Shown in pieces: positions 50,904 through 59,911 of a stretch of DNA of 64,000 bases. Origin of the DNA: Lepidonotus clava (Eukaryota; Annelida; Polychaeta; Phyllodocida; Polynoidae); NCBI GenBank assembly GCA_936440205.1, contig OW387140.1, positions 35,089,659-35,153,658 of the forward strand, in the 5' to 3' direction. Both the position numbers and the translations under genes were made by a program. Position 1 is the first letter of the stretch. Each line of letters starts with the position of its first letter. Below the pieces are notes generated by a model, which searched no databases, was not told where the DNA came from, and saw nothing but the letters and a program-made list of their open reading frames with translations.

Positions 50904-53900
50904 ATATTCAAGATACCAGGGGCAGGAGGATTGAAAATTTCATAGAAGACCAGGCCCTTTGCATTTTAAACAATGGCTCCAAGACCTACCTACATCCAGG
51001 ATATGGCACTTATACTGCAATTGACTTATCATTAGTTGAACCTGACCTCCTTTTGGATTTCACTTGGAGAACTATCCCAGATCTCCATGGAAGTGATCAC
51101 TTCCCAATAATCTTGAAAACTGAAGAAAGTACCACCAGTGACAGAGAACCCAAGTGGAAACTCAATAGGGCAGACTGGGAAACCTTCCAGTCTCTGTGCC
51201 AGAAGAGGATCACAACAGATACTGTCAATGGGCAGGATGGTCTGGATTTATTCTCAACTACCCTGCTGTCAATTGCAGAGGAGACTATTCCTAAGACCTC
51301 GACAATTCCAAAACATCCTAGAAACCCATGGTTTGATGCAAACTGCAAGAAGGCTATAAATGAGAGAAAGAAGGCCGAAAGAAAATTTTACAGAAGACCA
51401 ACTGCAGACAATCTTAATATATTTAGAGTAAAAAGAGCCCAAGCACGCCGAATTATCAAAGAAGCAAAGAGGACTAGTTGGAGAGAATATGTCTCTGGGA
51501 TATCCTCAAGAACGCCAATGAGGAAAGTTTGGTCCATGGTGCGCAAAATGAAAGGGAAGGGCGAGGACTCTAGGATCCAGCATCTACAGGACGGAAACAA
51601 CCTACTAACCACTCCCGTTGAAATAGCTGAAAAACTGGCAGAGACATTTGAACATACCTCCTCCTCCACTCATTGTTTACCTATATTTAAACAAATCAAA
51701 ACAAAAACAGAAAGACAATCTCTTGATTTCCGGACAAATAATTCAGAAAGATACAATAGTATTTTCACACTGGAAGAATTAAAAATTTCCTTACATAAAT
51801 CTCACAACACAGCAGTTGGTCCTGACAAAATTCACTATGAACTATTAAAACATCTACCAGAGTCGGTCCTTGAAATCCTTTTGGAGCTTTTCAACTATGC
51901 TTGGAAACATGGTCACCTCCCAGAAACATGGAAGGAGGCTATTGTCATTCCCATTCCAAAACAGGGAAAAGACCATAAGCATCCCACCAATTATCGGCCA
52001 ATAGCCTTAACCAGCTGTGTCTGCAAGACAATGGAAAGAATGGTTAATGCTCGCCTTGTCTGGGTCCTGGAGTCTGGAAATTTAATTTCTGACTCTCAGA
52101 GTGGCTTCAGGAGAGGGAGGAGCACTCTTGACCACTTGGTTAGTTTGGAAACATACATTAGAAATGCATTCATTAAAAAAGAGCATGTTGTAGCTGTGTT
52201 TTTTGATCTTGAGAAGGCCTACGACACCACATGGAAACATGGTATAATGAAAGATCTGCATGACATGGGCTTCCGTGGCAGGCTGCCTATATTTATTTCA
52301 ACTTTTCTTTCTAATCGACACTTTAGAGTAAGGTTGAATACTACCCTCTCAGATATCCACCATCAGGAGATGGGTGTCCCACAAGGGAGCATCCTGTCTG
52401 TCACCCTTTTTAATATAAAGATAAATAGCATTGTTAAGTCCATCAACAAGGAAGTGGCTTGTAGCCTTTATGTAGATGACTTCCTTTTGTGCTATAGAGG
52501 TAAAAACATGCATACCATCGAAAGACAACTACAACTCAGCTTGAATAAAGTATATAAATGGTCTGTAGAGAATGGCTTTAAATTCTCCAAAACAAAAACA
52601 GTCGCTGTCCACTTCTGCCAACTGAGGACCCCTCACCATGATCCTGACCTGAAACTAAATGGAGATCCCATTAAAGTCGCTGACGAAACTAAGTTTTTGG
52701 GACTAATATTTGACAAAAGACTATCATTTTTGCCACACATTAAGACACTCAAGACAAAATGCCTCCGAGCTTTAGACCTCATCAAAGTACTATCAAACAC
52801 TAAATGGGGTGCAGACAGATACATACTCTTGAGACTTTACAGAGCCCTCGTTAGGTCAAAACTTGACTATGGCAGCCAGGTTTACGGATCAGCCTGCAAG
52901 TCATACATACGGTTGTTGGACACAGTCCACCACCAAGGACTGAGGTTAGCATTGGGAGCATTTCGAACATCACCAGCCCAGAGCCTTTATGTGGAGAGCA
53001 AAGAACCATCATTAGAATACAGACGCCTGAAACTAGACCTGCAATTTGCACTTAAATTAAAGCCCAACACCAGAAATCCAGCACATCACCACGTATTCGA
53101 CCCTCAGTATGAAGAAATGTATCACACGAGACCTAATTTCAATAGACCTTTTGGATTTAGGATCAAAAATCATCTACAGGGCATTGACATCGACCTGAGT
53201 TTGCTCACTCATACCCACTTTTCATCTATCCCTCCCTGGCGATTGAAAACACCCAACATCAACATGTCTTTAACCAAATTTAGAAAATTGGACACAAACT
53301 CTCTGATCTACAAGAGGGAATTCTTGGCAGTACGGGACAAGTTTCCACTTCATGTTCCTCTTTACACTGATGGCTCAAAAGAGGGAAAAACTGCTGCTGC
53401 TGCTGCCGTAGGCTGTGGCAAACAGGTTCCAATGCGTCTCCCAGACCACAGTTCAATTTTCACAGCAGAGGCATGTGCAATTATGATTGCCCTAAAGATC
53501 ATTGAAATTTTGGACCATAAAAACTGTATCATCTTTAGTGATTCTAAATCATGTCTAGAAGGGTTGAGACATCTTGGGACTGACCATCCTGTCCTGTTAA
53601 AAATCCTCGGAAAGTTGAATACCTTAGAAAGGTCTGGCATAGATGTTAGATTTTGCTGGGTACCGGGCCACGTTGGCCTACCTGGCAATGAGACTGCAGA
53701 CCAAACTGCTAAAAATGGACTCAAAGGAAATGTACAACGTTGCCCAATGCCACACACTGATCTCAAGCCACTTGTAAGGGAGTACGTCGATTCCCTCTGG
53801 CAAGCAGAATGGGACACATACCTAGAAAATAAACTACATTCAATTTTCCCTAACATCGCTGATGTAAAACCTCCTCAACTGCAGAAGAGAAAAGACCAAA

Positions 53901-54320
53901 CTGTTTACTCACGTTGTCGCATTGGTCACTCAAGACTGACACACAGCTACCTTCTGAAAGGTGAACCACCACCAGACTGCATTATTTGCAACAAACCCCT
54001 TACTATGAAGCACTTGTTGATAGAATGTGTTGATTTTAATCTCCAGCGACAAAGGTATTTTCAAGCAACCACCTTACAAAACCTTTTTAAAAGCGTACCT
54101 CCAAGTGTCATACTTGACTTCTTAAAATCAGCCGGATTATATACACTACTATGAATCTCTTTTCTTTAATATCCACTTAGTCAAACCTACAATACTTGTC
54201 TATTTCCAAATTCATTCATTTGATGTTCTGTCACCAACTATAATTACAGCATAAACATGTTTTCGCCATGAATATGGCCTTTGTTGCCGACATGGCGTAA
54301 AACCCCCAACACTCACTCAC
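50904..54320 (+). mobile_element. LINE-A, I/Nimb-type, 5'-truncated, with 13-bp target duplication
   Basis: TATACTCCCTTTA occurs at 50,891-50,903 and again at 54,321-54,333, directly flanking the element. The 5' end falls inside the endonuclease domain. The 3' UTR (54,155-54,320) ends GTTTTCGCCATGAATATGGC ... GACATGGCGTAAAACCCCC and an ACTC-repeat tail. The perfect duplication and intact frame mark a recent insertion. Confidence 0.93.
50906..54154 (+). CDS. LINE-A ORF2 (endonuclease end, reverse transcriptase, RNase H, Zn-knuckle)
   Basis: The frame is open from the 5' truncation to the stop at 54,152-54,154, about 1,082 codons, without a true start (an ATG-independent frame; TTG at 51,053 is not meaningful). 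Counting from 51,053: end of the endonuclease (GSDHFPIIL, residues 14-22); RT about 240-560 with NYRPIALTSCVCKTMER, FFDLEKAYDTTW, MGVPQGSILSVTLFNI and YVDD near 472; RNase H about 768-890 with YTDGS, TAEACA, SDSKS and PGHVGLPGNETAD; a terminal knuckle with CRIGHSRLTH and CIICNKPLTMKHLLIEC about 953-1000. RNase H plus this knuckle places it in the I group (I/Nimb). It has no stop or frameshift. Confidence 0.93.
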   Translation: MQDTRGRRIENFIEDQALCILNNGSKTYLHPGYGTYTAIDLSLVEPDLLLDFTWRTIPDLHGSDHFPIILKTEESTTSDREPKWKLNRADWETFQSLCQKRITTDTVNGQDGLDLFSTTLLSIAEETIPKTSTIPKHPRNPWFDANCKKAINERKKAERKFYRRPTADNLNIFRVKRAQARRIIKEAKRTSWREYVSGISSRTPMRKVWSMVRKMKGKGEDSRIQHLQDGNNLLTTPVEIAEKLAETFEHTSSSTHCLPIFKQIKTKTERQSLDFRTNNSERYNSIFTLEELKISLHKSHNTAVGPDKIHYELLKHLPESVLEILLELFNYAWKHGHLPETWKEAIVIPIPKQGKDHKHPTNYRPIALTSCVCKTMERMVNARLVWVLESGNLISDSQSGFRRGRSTLDHLVSLETYIRNAFIKKEHVVAVFFDLEKAYDTTWKHGIMKDLHDMGFRGRLPIFISTFLSNRHFRVRLNTTLSDIHHQEMGVPQGSILSVTLFNIKINSIVKSINKEVACSLYVDDFLLCYRGKNMHTIERQLQLSLNKVYKWSVENGFKFSKTKTVAVHFCQLRTPHHDPDLKLNGDPIKVADETKFLGLIFDKRLSFLPHIKTLKTKCLRALDLIKVLSNTKWGADRYILLRLYRALVRSKLDYGSQVYGSACKSYIRLLDTVHHQGLRLALGAFRTSPAQSLYVESKEPSLEYRRLKLDLQFALKLKPNTRNPAHHHVFDPQYEEMYHTRPNFNRPFGFRIKNHLQGIDIDLSLLTHTHFSSIPPWRLKTPNINMSLTKFRKLDTNSLIYKREFLAVRDKFPLHVPLYTDGSKEGKTAAAAAVGCGKQVPMRLPDHSSIFTAEACAIMIALKIIEILDHKNCIIFSDSKSCLEGLRHLGTDHPVLLKILGKLNTLERSGIDVRFCWVPGHVGLPGNETADQTAKNGLKGNVQRCPMPHTDLKPLVREYVDSLWQAEWDTYLENKLHSIFPNIADVKPPQLQKRKDQTVYSRCRIGHSRLTHSYLLKGEPPPDCIICNKPLTMKHLLIECVDFNLQRQRYFQATTLQNLFKSVPPSVILDFLKSAGLYTLL

Positions 54321-54333
54321 TATACTCCCTTTA

Positions 54334-54605
54334 GGGGTCTGCAAAGGCCCTGAAGATTCAAATTCGAGAATGACCCTCTATGGGGGCCTAAGTGGCGCAT
54401 CTTCTCAAGTCAAGACTCAAGGCCCCTGTTGCCGCTAACGTTACCGCTCTACCAGTGCCTAGTCCGTCCCTGACCTACTTAGCTCTTACATAATAGTCAC
54501 TTTGGGAAACAGTGGGTCTGACTGCAACAGACTATACCAGTGCCTTGACCTCAAGGGTGCCCACTCCGGGGGAGCTGTGGTACCGCCGTGATTTTCGTGC
54601 ATGTA
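54334..54605. other. Spacer between LINE-A and the GTGC repeat array
   Basis: This continues the pre-insertion target of LINE-A (AGGGGTCTGCAAAGG follows the right duplication). No ORF motif or repeat end is visible. Confidence 0.5.
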
Positions 54606-55290
54606 GCACAAACTTGACGAGAGCTATAACACATTAGAGCACGCTGGAGCACGGTGCATGCCAGAGCACGCTGAGGCACATGAGGGCACGCTCAGGCACA
54701 TGAGGGCACGCTCGGGCACAAAAGGGCACGCTTGGGCACATAAGGGCATGCTGGAGGAAGGTGCACCTCGAAGCACGCTCGGGCACGCTGGAGCACATCA
54801 GGGCACGCTTGGGCACATTAAAGCACGCTCAGGCACATTAGGGCATGCTCTGGCACATTAGAGCACGCTGGAGCACAGTGCACACCAGAGCACGCTGAGG
54901 CACGCTGGGGCACATGAGGGCACGCTCGAGCACATGAGGGCACGCTCGGGCACATGAGGGCACGCTTGGGCACATTAGGGTACGCTTGGGCACATTAGGG
55001 CACTCTGGAGCATGTTGCAAGTCGGAGCACGCTTGGGCACGCTGGAGCACATTAGGGCACATTAGGGCACGCTCGGGCACATGAGAGCACGCTCGGGCAC
55101 ATGAGGGCACCCTCTGGCACATGAGGGCACGCTGGAGCACGGTGCACGTCGGAGCATGCTCGGGCACTCTGGAGCACATGAGGGCACGCTCGGGTACATG
55201 AGGGCATGCTCGGGCACATTAGGGCACGGTGCACGCCAGAGCATGCTGAGGCACATTTGGGCATGCCAGGGCACGCTCTGGCACATTACA
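54606..55290 (-). repeat. Tandem array of ~20-bp GGGCACGCTCGGGCACATGA-like units
   Basis: More than 30 degenerate units of about 20 bp built on GGGCACGCT and GGGCACATKAG. It lies immediately inside the TGTAACAG start of a minus-strand LTR (55,315 downward) and replaces the GTGC-rich block seen in the LTRs at 43.2 and 50.4 kb. Open frames through it on the minus strand are a by-product of the repeat. Confidence 0.85.
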
Positions 55291-55713
55291 GCAACAGAAG
55301 GGTAGTTCTGTTACATTGCCCCCCCTTTAGATGGGCACTTGCCCACAAGTGCTATACAACAATGTCTACTCAAGAAAGACACCAAGGTGTGGGTACTTGA
55401 AACTTCAATTTTTAATGAGACATCTTTGTGCATTTCCCATAGAAACTCTCTTGAACAATTATTTTAACTATCAATGGGGCGTTGTCGCGCGTTTCCCATA
55501 AAACTCTCCTGAGCTTGATTGATTATTACTTATTATTCTAACTTTTAATGGGGTGTTGTCGCGCGTTTCCCATAGAACTCTCCTGAGTTTGATTGATTAT
55601 TACTTACTTTGTAAATACAACAGTGTAGAATTCTCACACAAACTAGAGTTAACATTAATAACTGTAGGGTAATTTATATAATTAACAATACATTATTATT
55701 ACGACCAACACTT

Positions 55714-56216
55714 ACCCGTGTGGGGATCTGGGGTGGGGGTTCCTTTGGGAGCCTCCTGGGAAGAATAGGTCCCCAGCAGCCCCTTGCTGTTCGTAGGAGG
55801 CGACAAATGGGGAGACCAGATTCAGTAGCTCTTTGGTAGAGTGCCCGCTCTGAGTCTGGGAGGTCTTGGGATTTATCCCTGGCCGAGTCACACCAAAGAC
55901 TTTAACAATGGTAGTGGTCACTGCTCGCCTGGCACTCGGTATAAAGTAAGAACCACGAAACATGACTGGTCGGCCTGGTGTCAGTATAATGTGACTGGGT
56001 GGGGTATTGTGTGGGCCTATGACATGATATCTCAGTGTGGCAGCACTATAAAGAGGGCATTGGGTCCCACTGCTACAAATAGGCACCTCATTTCATATAT
56101 TATTCGGTCACCGCCCCTGTGGCGTAAAACTAGCTGAAAGGCTTTACCTTGTGCAGTCTGGTAAAAGAACCCTGAAGGGTTGGCCGGACGTTAAACTAAT
56201 CCCACAAACAAACAAA
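55714..56216 (+). mobile_element. SINE-B copy 2, full length with 12-bp target duplication
   Basis: 503 bp flanked by CGACCAACACTT at 55,702-55,713 and 56,217-56,228. It differs from copy 1 at only a handful of positions, so both are recent. The order is leader, tRNA-like segment, body and LINE-like 3' end, as in copy 1. Confidence 0.92.
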
Positions 56217-56414
56217 CGACCAACACTTGACCAATTTAACAAGACAAGATGGTACTTTAACTGACATTTTTTTTAGGAGAAATATGTACCCCCCCACGGC
56301 GCTCTACCCGCATACTTTCCTCAGTGATGAGGACCTACCATCCCTCGCTGATGTCAGGCATGCGAGGCCGAAGGGCGCGGCTGAAACGGGGCCCAGATAA
56401 TGGGCGGCTTGTAG

Positions 56415-57013
56415 AAGAGAAAAGTGACAAAAGCAAAAGAGAGTGCCTGACAAGGTCAGAACAGGTGAAACTGGCCCGTCTTCGGATGGGCCACACCAGG
56501 CTGACACATGAACACGTGTTCAAAGGTGAAGGTGCTCCTATTTGTCAACAGTGTAACACCAAACTAACGGTGGAGCACATCATATTGAAGTGTAAGAAGA
56601 CGGATGATAGTCGCAAGCGGCATCTCCAATACAGAACATTGATGAAGGACGACATTTAACAACAACGGAAGTAAAAAGATCCTGCAATTCCTTCGAGAAT
56701 GCCAACTGATAGATAAAATCTAAGAAAGGATCCAAGAGTCTGGGATCCAGGGGCCACCCTGTGCTCTCGACAGGGTCATCAAAGGCCGGGTGTGTGGTGT
56801 CCTTTCTATGGGACATTGCACACTAAAGACCCCTTGCCACTCTTCACAACGAGTAGGGTATCGCACCCGGTGGCGGGTTTCTCCTAAACCATATCATATA
56901 TTCGGTCACCGCCCTTGTGGCGTAAAATGAGCTGAAAAGTTTTACCTTGTGCAGTCTGGAAAGAACCCATGGGGGTTGGCCGGACGTTAAACTACCCCAA
57001 CAAACAAACAAAC
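56415..57013 (+). mobile_element. LINE-B, ORF end and 3' UTR
   Basis: Starts inside the ORF (EKSDKSKRECLTRSEQVKLA), passes the terminal Cys/His motif (RMGHTRLTHEHVFKGEG, CQQCNTKLTVEHIILKC) and the ORF end, then the 3' UTR and AAAC tail. It is continuous where the copy at 39.3-40.8 kb is interrupted, which defines that insertion. It is inserted into the zinc-finger remnant of the second LTR fossil. Confidence 0.85.
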
Positions 57014-57292
57014 TTGGTATAAAGTAAGAACCATGAAACATGTCTGGTCGGCTTGGTGCCAGTATAATGTGACTGGTTGGGGTATTGTGTGGGCATATGA
57101 CATGATATCTTTGTGTGGCAGCACTATAAACAGGGCATTGAGTCCCACTGCTACAAATAGGCACTTCATTTCATAGATTCGGTCACCGCCCCTGTGGCGT
57201 AAAACTAGCTGAAAAGCTTTACCTTGTGCAGTCTGGTAAAAAAAACCTAAAGGATTGGCCGGACGTTAAACTAATCCCACAAACAAACAAAC
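57014..57292 (+). mobile_element. SINE-B, 5'-truncated
   Basis: Begins inside the body (TTGGTATAAAGTAAGAACCATG) and ends TTAAACTAATCCCACAAAC. It is more diverged from copies 1 and 2 than they are from each other. Confidence 0.8.
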
Positions 57293-57393
57293 ATAGATAC
57301 GGTCACCAAAGACAGAATTCGTCTGAACTTGTTTCCACCATGAAAATGACCCTGGTTGTCAGTACGGCATAAAACATCCAACACTTACTCACC
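57293..57393 (+). mobile_element. SINE-A 3' end
   Basis: Contains CACCAAAGACAGAATTCGTC, CATGAAAATGACCCTGG, GTACGGCATAAAACATCCAA and ends ACACTTACTCACC, the SINE-A/LINE-A type of tail. Confidence 0.75.
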
Positions 57394-57973
57394 GAAAGTA
57401 AAAAGATTCTGCAATTCCTTCGAGAATGCCCATGATAGATAAAATCTAAGAAAGGATCTAAGAGTCTGGGGTCCATGGGCCACCCTGTCGGGAGCACCAA
57501 GGCCAGGTGTGTGGTTTCCTTTGTAGGGGACATTGCACATGAAAAGCCCCATGGGGGTCCGGGTAAGAATAGGCCCTCAGTAGCCCCTGCTGATCGTAAG
57601 AGGCGACGATAGGGGGGACCCTGCACCGACCAAGTGGTTTTGGGGTTCAATTCCCGGTCAGTGCTTGGTTCACTAAGGGATTAGGTACAGCAAAAATGAT
57701 CACTGGGTTTTGATCCCCTGCTGTTTGCCCGCCCTGTCACCTTCATCTAATAGATTCGATCACCAAAGACAGAATTCGTCCCGACTGGTTTTCGCCGTAA
57801 AAATGACCCTGGCTGTCGGTACGGCGTAAAACACCCAACACTTACTCACTTACTGCACATGAAAAACCCATTACCAATCACCTGTAAGCTGAAAAGCATT
57901 ACCTTTTGCTGTCTGGAAAGAATCCTGTGTTGTTGACTGGACGTTAAACTACCCTAAGAAACAAACAAACATA
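57394..57973 (+). mobile_element. LINE-B 3' region split by a SINE-A
   Basis: AAGTAAAAAGATTCTGCAATTCC through GGGACATTGCACATGAAAA is LINE-B. It resumes after the SINE-A with ACCCATTACC ... AAGCTGAAAAGCATTACC and the TTAAACTACCC tail. The host copy is more diverged than other LINE-B copies, so it was old when SINE-A inserted. Confidence 0.8.
57546..57853 (+). mobile_element. SINE-A, full length (308 bp) with 12-bp target duplication
   Basis: Flanked by TGCACATGAAAA at 57,534-57,545 and 57,854-57,865. Leader GGGGTCCGGGTAAGAATAGG ... CTGATCGTAAGAGGCGACG, tRNA-like GGGTTCAATTCCCGG (B box), body ending ATCACCAAAGACAG, then GGTTTTCGCCGTAAAAATGACC and GGTACGGCGTAAAACACCC with an ACTTACTCACTTAC tail. 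The tail half resembles the 3' end of LINE-A. Confidence 0.92.
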
Positions 57974-58008
57974 GGCTCTGTGTGGTCTTAAACAGTTAAA
58001 CAGTTTGT

Positions 58009-58044
58009 CATAAGGGTTGGCCGGACGTTAAACTACCCCAACAA
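58009..58044 (+). mobile_element. 36-bp tail-only retroinsertion
   Basis: CATAAGGGTTGGCCGGACG then TTAAACTACCCCAACAA is the last 36 bp of LINE-B. It is flanked by TTAAACAGTTTGT at 57,996-58,008 and 58,045-58,057, a perfect 13-bp duplication. Confidence 0.9.
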
Positions 58045-58155
58045 TTAAACAGTTTGTGACACGTCACATTCATGAGTTTTTGGTTTACCACATGAATTGA
58101 AGTGCCTGGACAAGTCACTCCTGCTGGTGGTTTTGTAGTCACACAGGGTGAAACT

Positions 58156-58247
58156 GCGTAAAATAAGCTGAAAAGTATTACCTTGTGCAGTCTGGAAAGA
58201 ACCCATAAGGGTTGGCCGAACGTTAAACTACCCCAACAAACAAACAA
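58156..58247 (+). mobile_element. LINE-B/SINE 3' end, about 90 bp
   Basis: Starts GCGTAAAATAAGCTG and ends in the AACAAACAAAC tail. No clear target duplication. Confidence 0.8.
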
Positions 58248-58251
58248 TTCT

Positions 58252-58512
58252 CCCCCAGGTGCCGGTTAACATGGGCTTCAAAATTAGTAATGTACTGAAA
58301 GCCCTAACCACAGTGCTGGCAAATTAATTTTAAGACCTCATTGTGGGTGGCTGTGTGGGCTTTCAACCCTTTGTCAGTTAAAAGCTGTGCCCCACGTGTC
58401 TCACATGAATGCCTGTGTCCTCCGTGTTTGGAGGATGTATGCTCCTCCAGATCCCAGGAGCGGTAGAAACCTTTGCTGCACAGGCGGCACTTCAGATCTG
58501 GAACTTCAGCAG
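58252..58512 (-). pseudogene. C2H2 zinc-finger gene fragment, degenerate
   Basis: On the minus strand one frame reads a finger CRLCSKGFYRSWDLEEH...KH, a second lacking its first-cysteine spacing (SCETRGAQLL ... AHTATH), and a third CQHCG-stop-GFQYITNFEAH...RH. The in-frame TAG lies at 58,304-58,306. The linker spacing is that of a host multi-finger protein. No exon borders or partner exons are seen, so this is a stranded fragment or processed copy. Confidence 0.65.
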
Positions 58513-58672
58513 AGTCTTAAGTACCTGGGAAGATTTTTCATGTGACCAGTCACAAAAGGGCAAATGGAACAATTGAATGGTAGCTAGATATTACAAAACT
58601 GTAGAAAAGGAATATCATTGATTATCACATTCAACTTGCGTAATTTATCATGAGAAGTATTTCATTTTCTAA

Positions 58673-58889
58673 CCCTGTGGGGGTTCCGAGGAAGAATAGG
58701 CCCCTAGTAGCCACTGCTAATCGATAGGGGGGACCAAGCACTGACCAAGTGGTTCTTTGGGTTCAATTCCCGGTTGGTGCTTGGTTCACTAAGGGATGAG
58801 GTACAGCTAAAATGATTTCAACGTTTTGATCCCCTGCTATTTGTCCACCCTATCACCTTCATCTTATAGATACGCTCACCAGAGACAGT
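58673..58889 (+). mobile_element. SINE-A copy 2, 5' part
   Basis: The leader is shortened; GGGTTCAATTCCCGG B box, GTGCTTGGTTCACTAAGGG and GGTTTTGATCCCCTGCT-type body (AACGTTTTGATCCCC) are present. It stops at AGAGACAGT where another SINE-A begins. Confidence 0.8.
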
Positions 58890-59412
58890 GCCCTGTAGGG
58901 ATCCGGGACGGGGGTTCTTTCATGAGCCTCCTGGGAAGAATGTGTCCCCAGCAGCCCCTTGCTGTTTGTATAAGGTGACAAATGGGGAGACCAGCCTCGG
59001 TAGCTCAATTAGAGTGCCTGCTTTAAGTCTGAGAGGTCTTGGGGTTCAATTCCCGGTTAATGCTTTGGTTCACTTAGGGATGAGGTACAGCAAAAATGAT
59101 TTCCAGGTTTTGATCCCCTGCTGTTTGCCCGCCCTGTCACCTTCATCTTATAGATTTGCACCCGGTGGCGGGTTTCTCCTAAACCATATCATATATTCGG
59201 TCACCGCCCTTGTGGCGTAAAATAAGCTGAAAAGTATTACCTTGTGCAGACTGGAAAGAACCCATAAGGGTTGGCCGGACGTTAAACTACCCCAACAAAC
59301 AAACAAATATAGATTCGATCATCAAAGATAGAATTCGTCCCAACTTGTTTTCAACGTGAAAGTGACCCTGGCTGTCGGTACGGCGTAAAACGTCCAACAC
59401 TCACTCACTCAC
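58890..59412 (+). mobile_element. SINE-A copy 3, interrupted by a LINE-B 3' end
   Basis: The full leader (GGGATCCGGGACGGGGGTTC ... AAGGTGACAAATGGGG), A box GGTAGCTCAATTAGAGTG and B box GGGTTCAATTCCCGG are well preserved here. A 151-bp LINE-B tail (59,157-59,307) is inserted, with TATAGATT at 59,149-59,156 and 59,308-59,315. SINE-A then resumes and ends in CACTCACTCACTCAC. Confidence 0.85.
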
Positions 59413-59435
59413 TACCCCAACAAACAAAAAAACAA

Positions 59436-59735
59436 TAAAACACAAGACCACTAGATGTTGACTCTGAGTTTATTTGGCCAAATGACAACCACAGCTACTT
59501 ATATAGCAGAGCCCAGCGTGCATCAATGTTTTGCTTGGTGCAGCACGGTGCGGTGCAGTGCAACATGATGCAGCATGATGCAACCCAGTGCAGCACGGTG
59601 GGCCTCAGTGTGACACAGTGCAACATGCAGATGCAGAGAAGAAAACAACAGAAGGGGTTTTCTGTTACACTGCCCCCCCCCCCACCTTTAGCTGGGCAGT
59701 TGCCCTCAATTGCTATACAACAATGTTTACAGGCC
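59436..59735 (-). mobile_element. Third Gypsy-type fossil: LTR and polypurine tract
   Basis: On the minus strand a short internal piece with a G-rich polypurine run is followed by an LTR starting TGTAACAG at 59,669. The upstream block consists of GTGCTGCA/ATGTTGCA-type repeats, then GCTATATAAGTAGCTG (TATA) and CAAATAAACTCAG. It is the same family design as the LTRs at 43.2 and 50.4 kb but a different lineage. Everything else of the element is missing. Confidence 0.7.
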
Positions 59736-59801
59736 TCCTGGGAAGAATAGGTCCCTAGGAGCTCCTTGCTGCCGGTATAAAGTAAGAACCACGAAAAATT
59801 A
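59736..59801 (+). mobile_element. SINE-B remnant
   Basis: GCCTCCTGGGAAGAATAGG joins directly to GGTATAAAGTAAGAACCACG; the tRNA-like segment between them is missing. The next element's leader starts at 59,802. Confidence 0.6.
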
Positions 59802-59911
59802 CCCCCGTGAGGACCCGGGGTTGGAGTTCCTCTAGGAACTTCCTGGGAAGAATCCAGGTCCTCAGTATCCCCTGCTGTTCGTAAGAGTCGACGAAAAGGG
59901 GGAAAACCCAT

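Larger units (their letters stand above)
54606..56410 (-). mobile_element. Second Gypsy-type fossil: LTR start, 3' internal end
   Basis: Read on the minus strand: the end of the zinc-finger ORF region (about 56,410-56,300, with FSRALRPR), an untranslated stretch with GGGAAACGCG ... CGCCCCATTG repeats, a polypurine run, and an LTR beginning TGTAACAGAAC at 55,315. A SINE-B is inserted at 55,714-56,216. The remainder of the LTR and all of gag and pol are absent. It is related to the element at 43-51 kb. Confidence 0.7.

Noticed and set aside
54634-55286. Cys/Pro-rich repetitive minus-strand ORFs
   Set aside because: They arise because the ~20-bp tandem unit lacks stops in some frames; the sequence is an LTR repeat array, not a protein.
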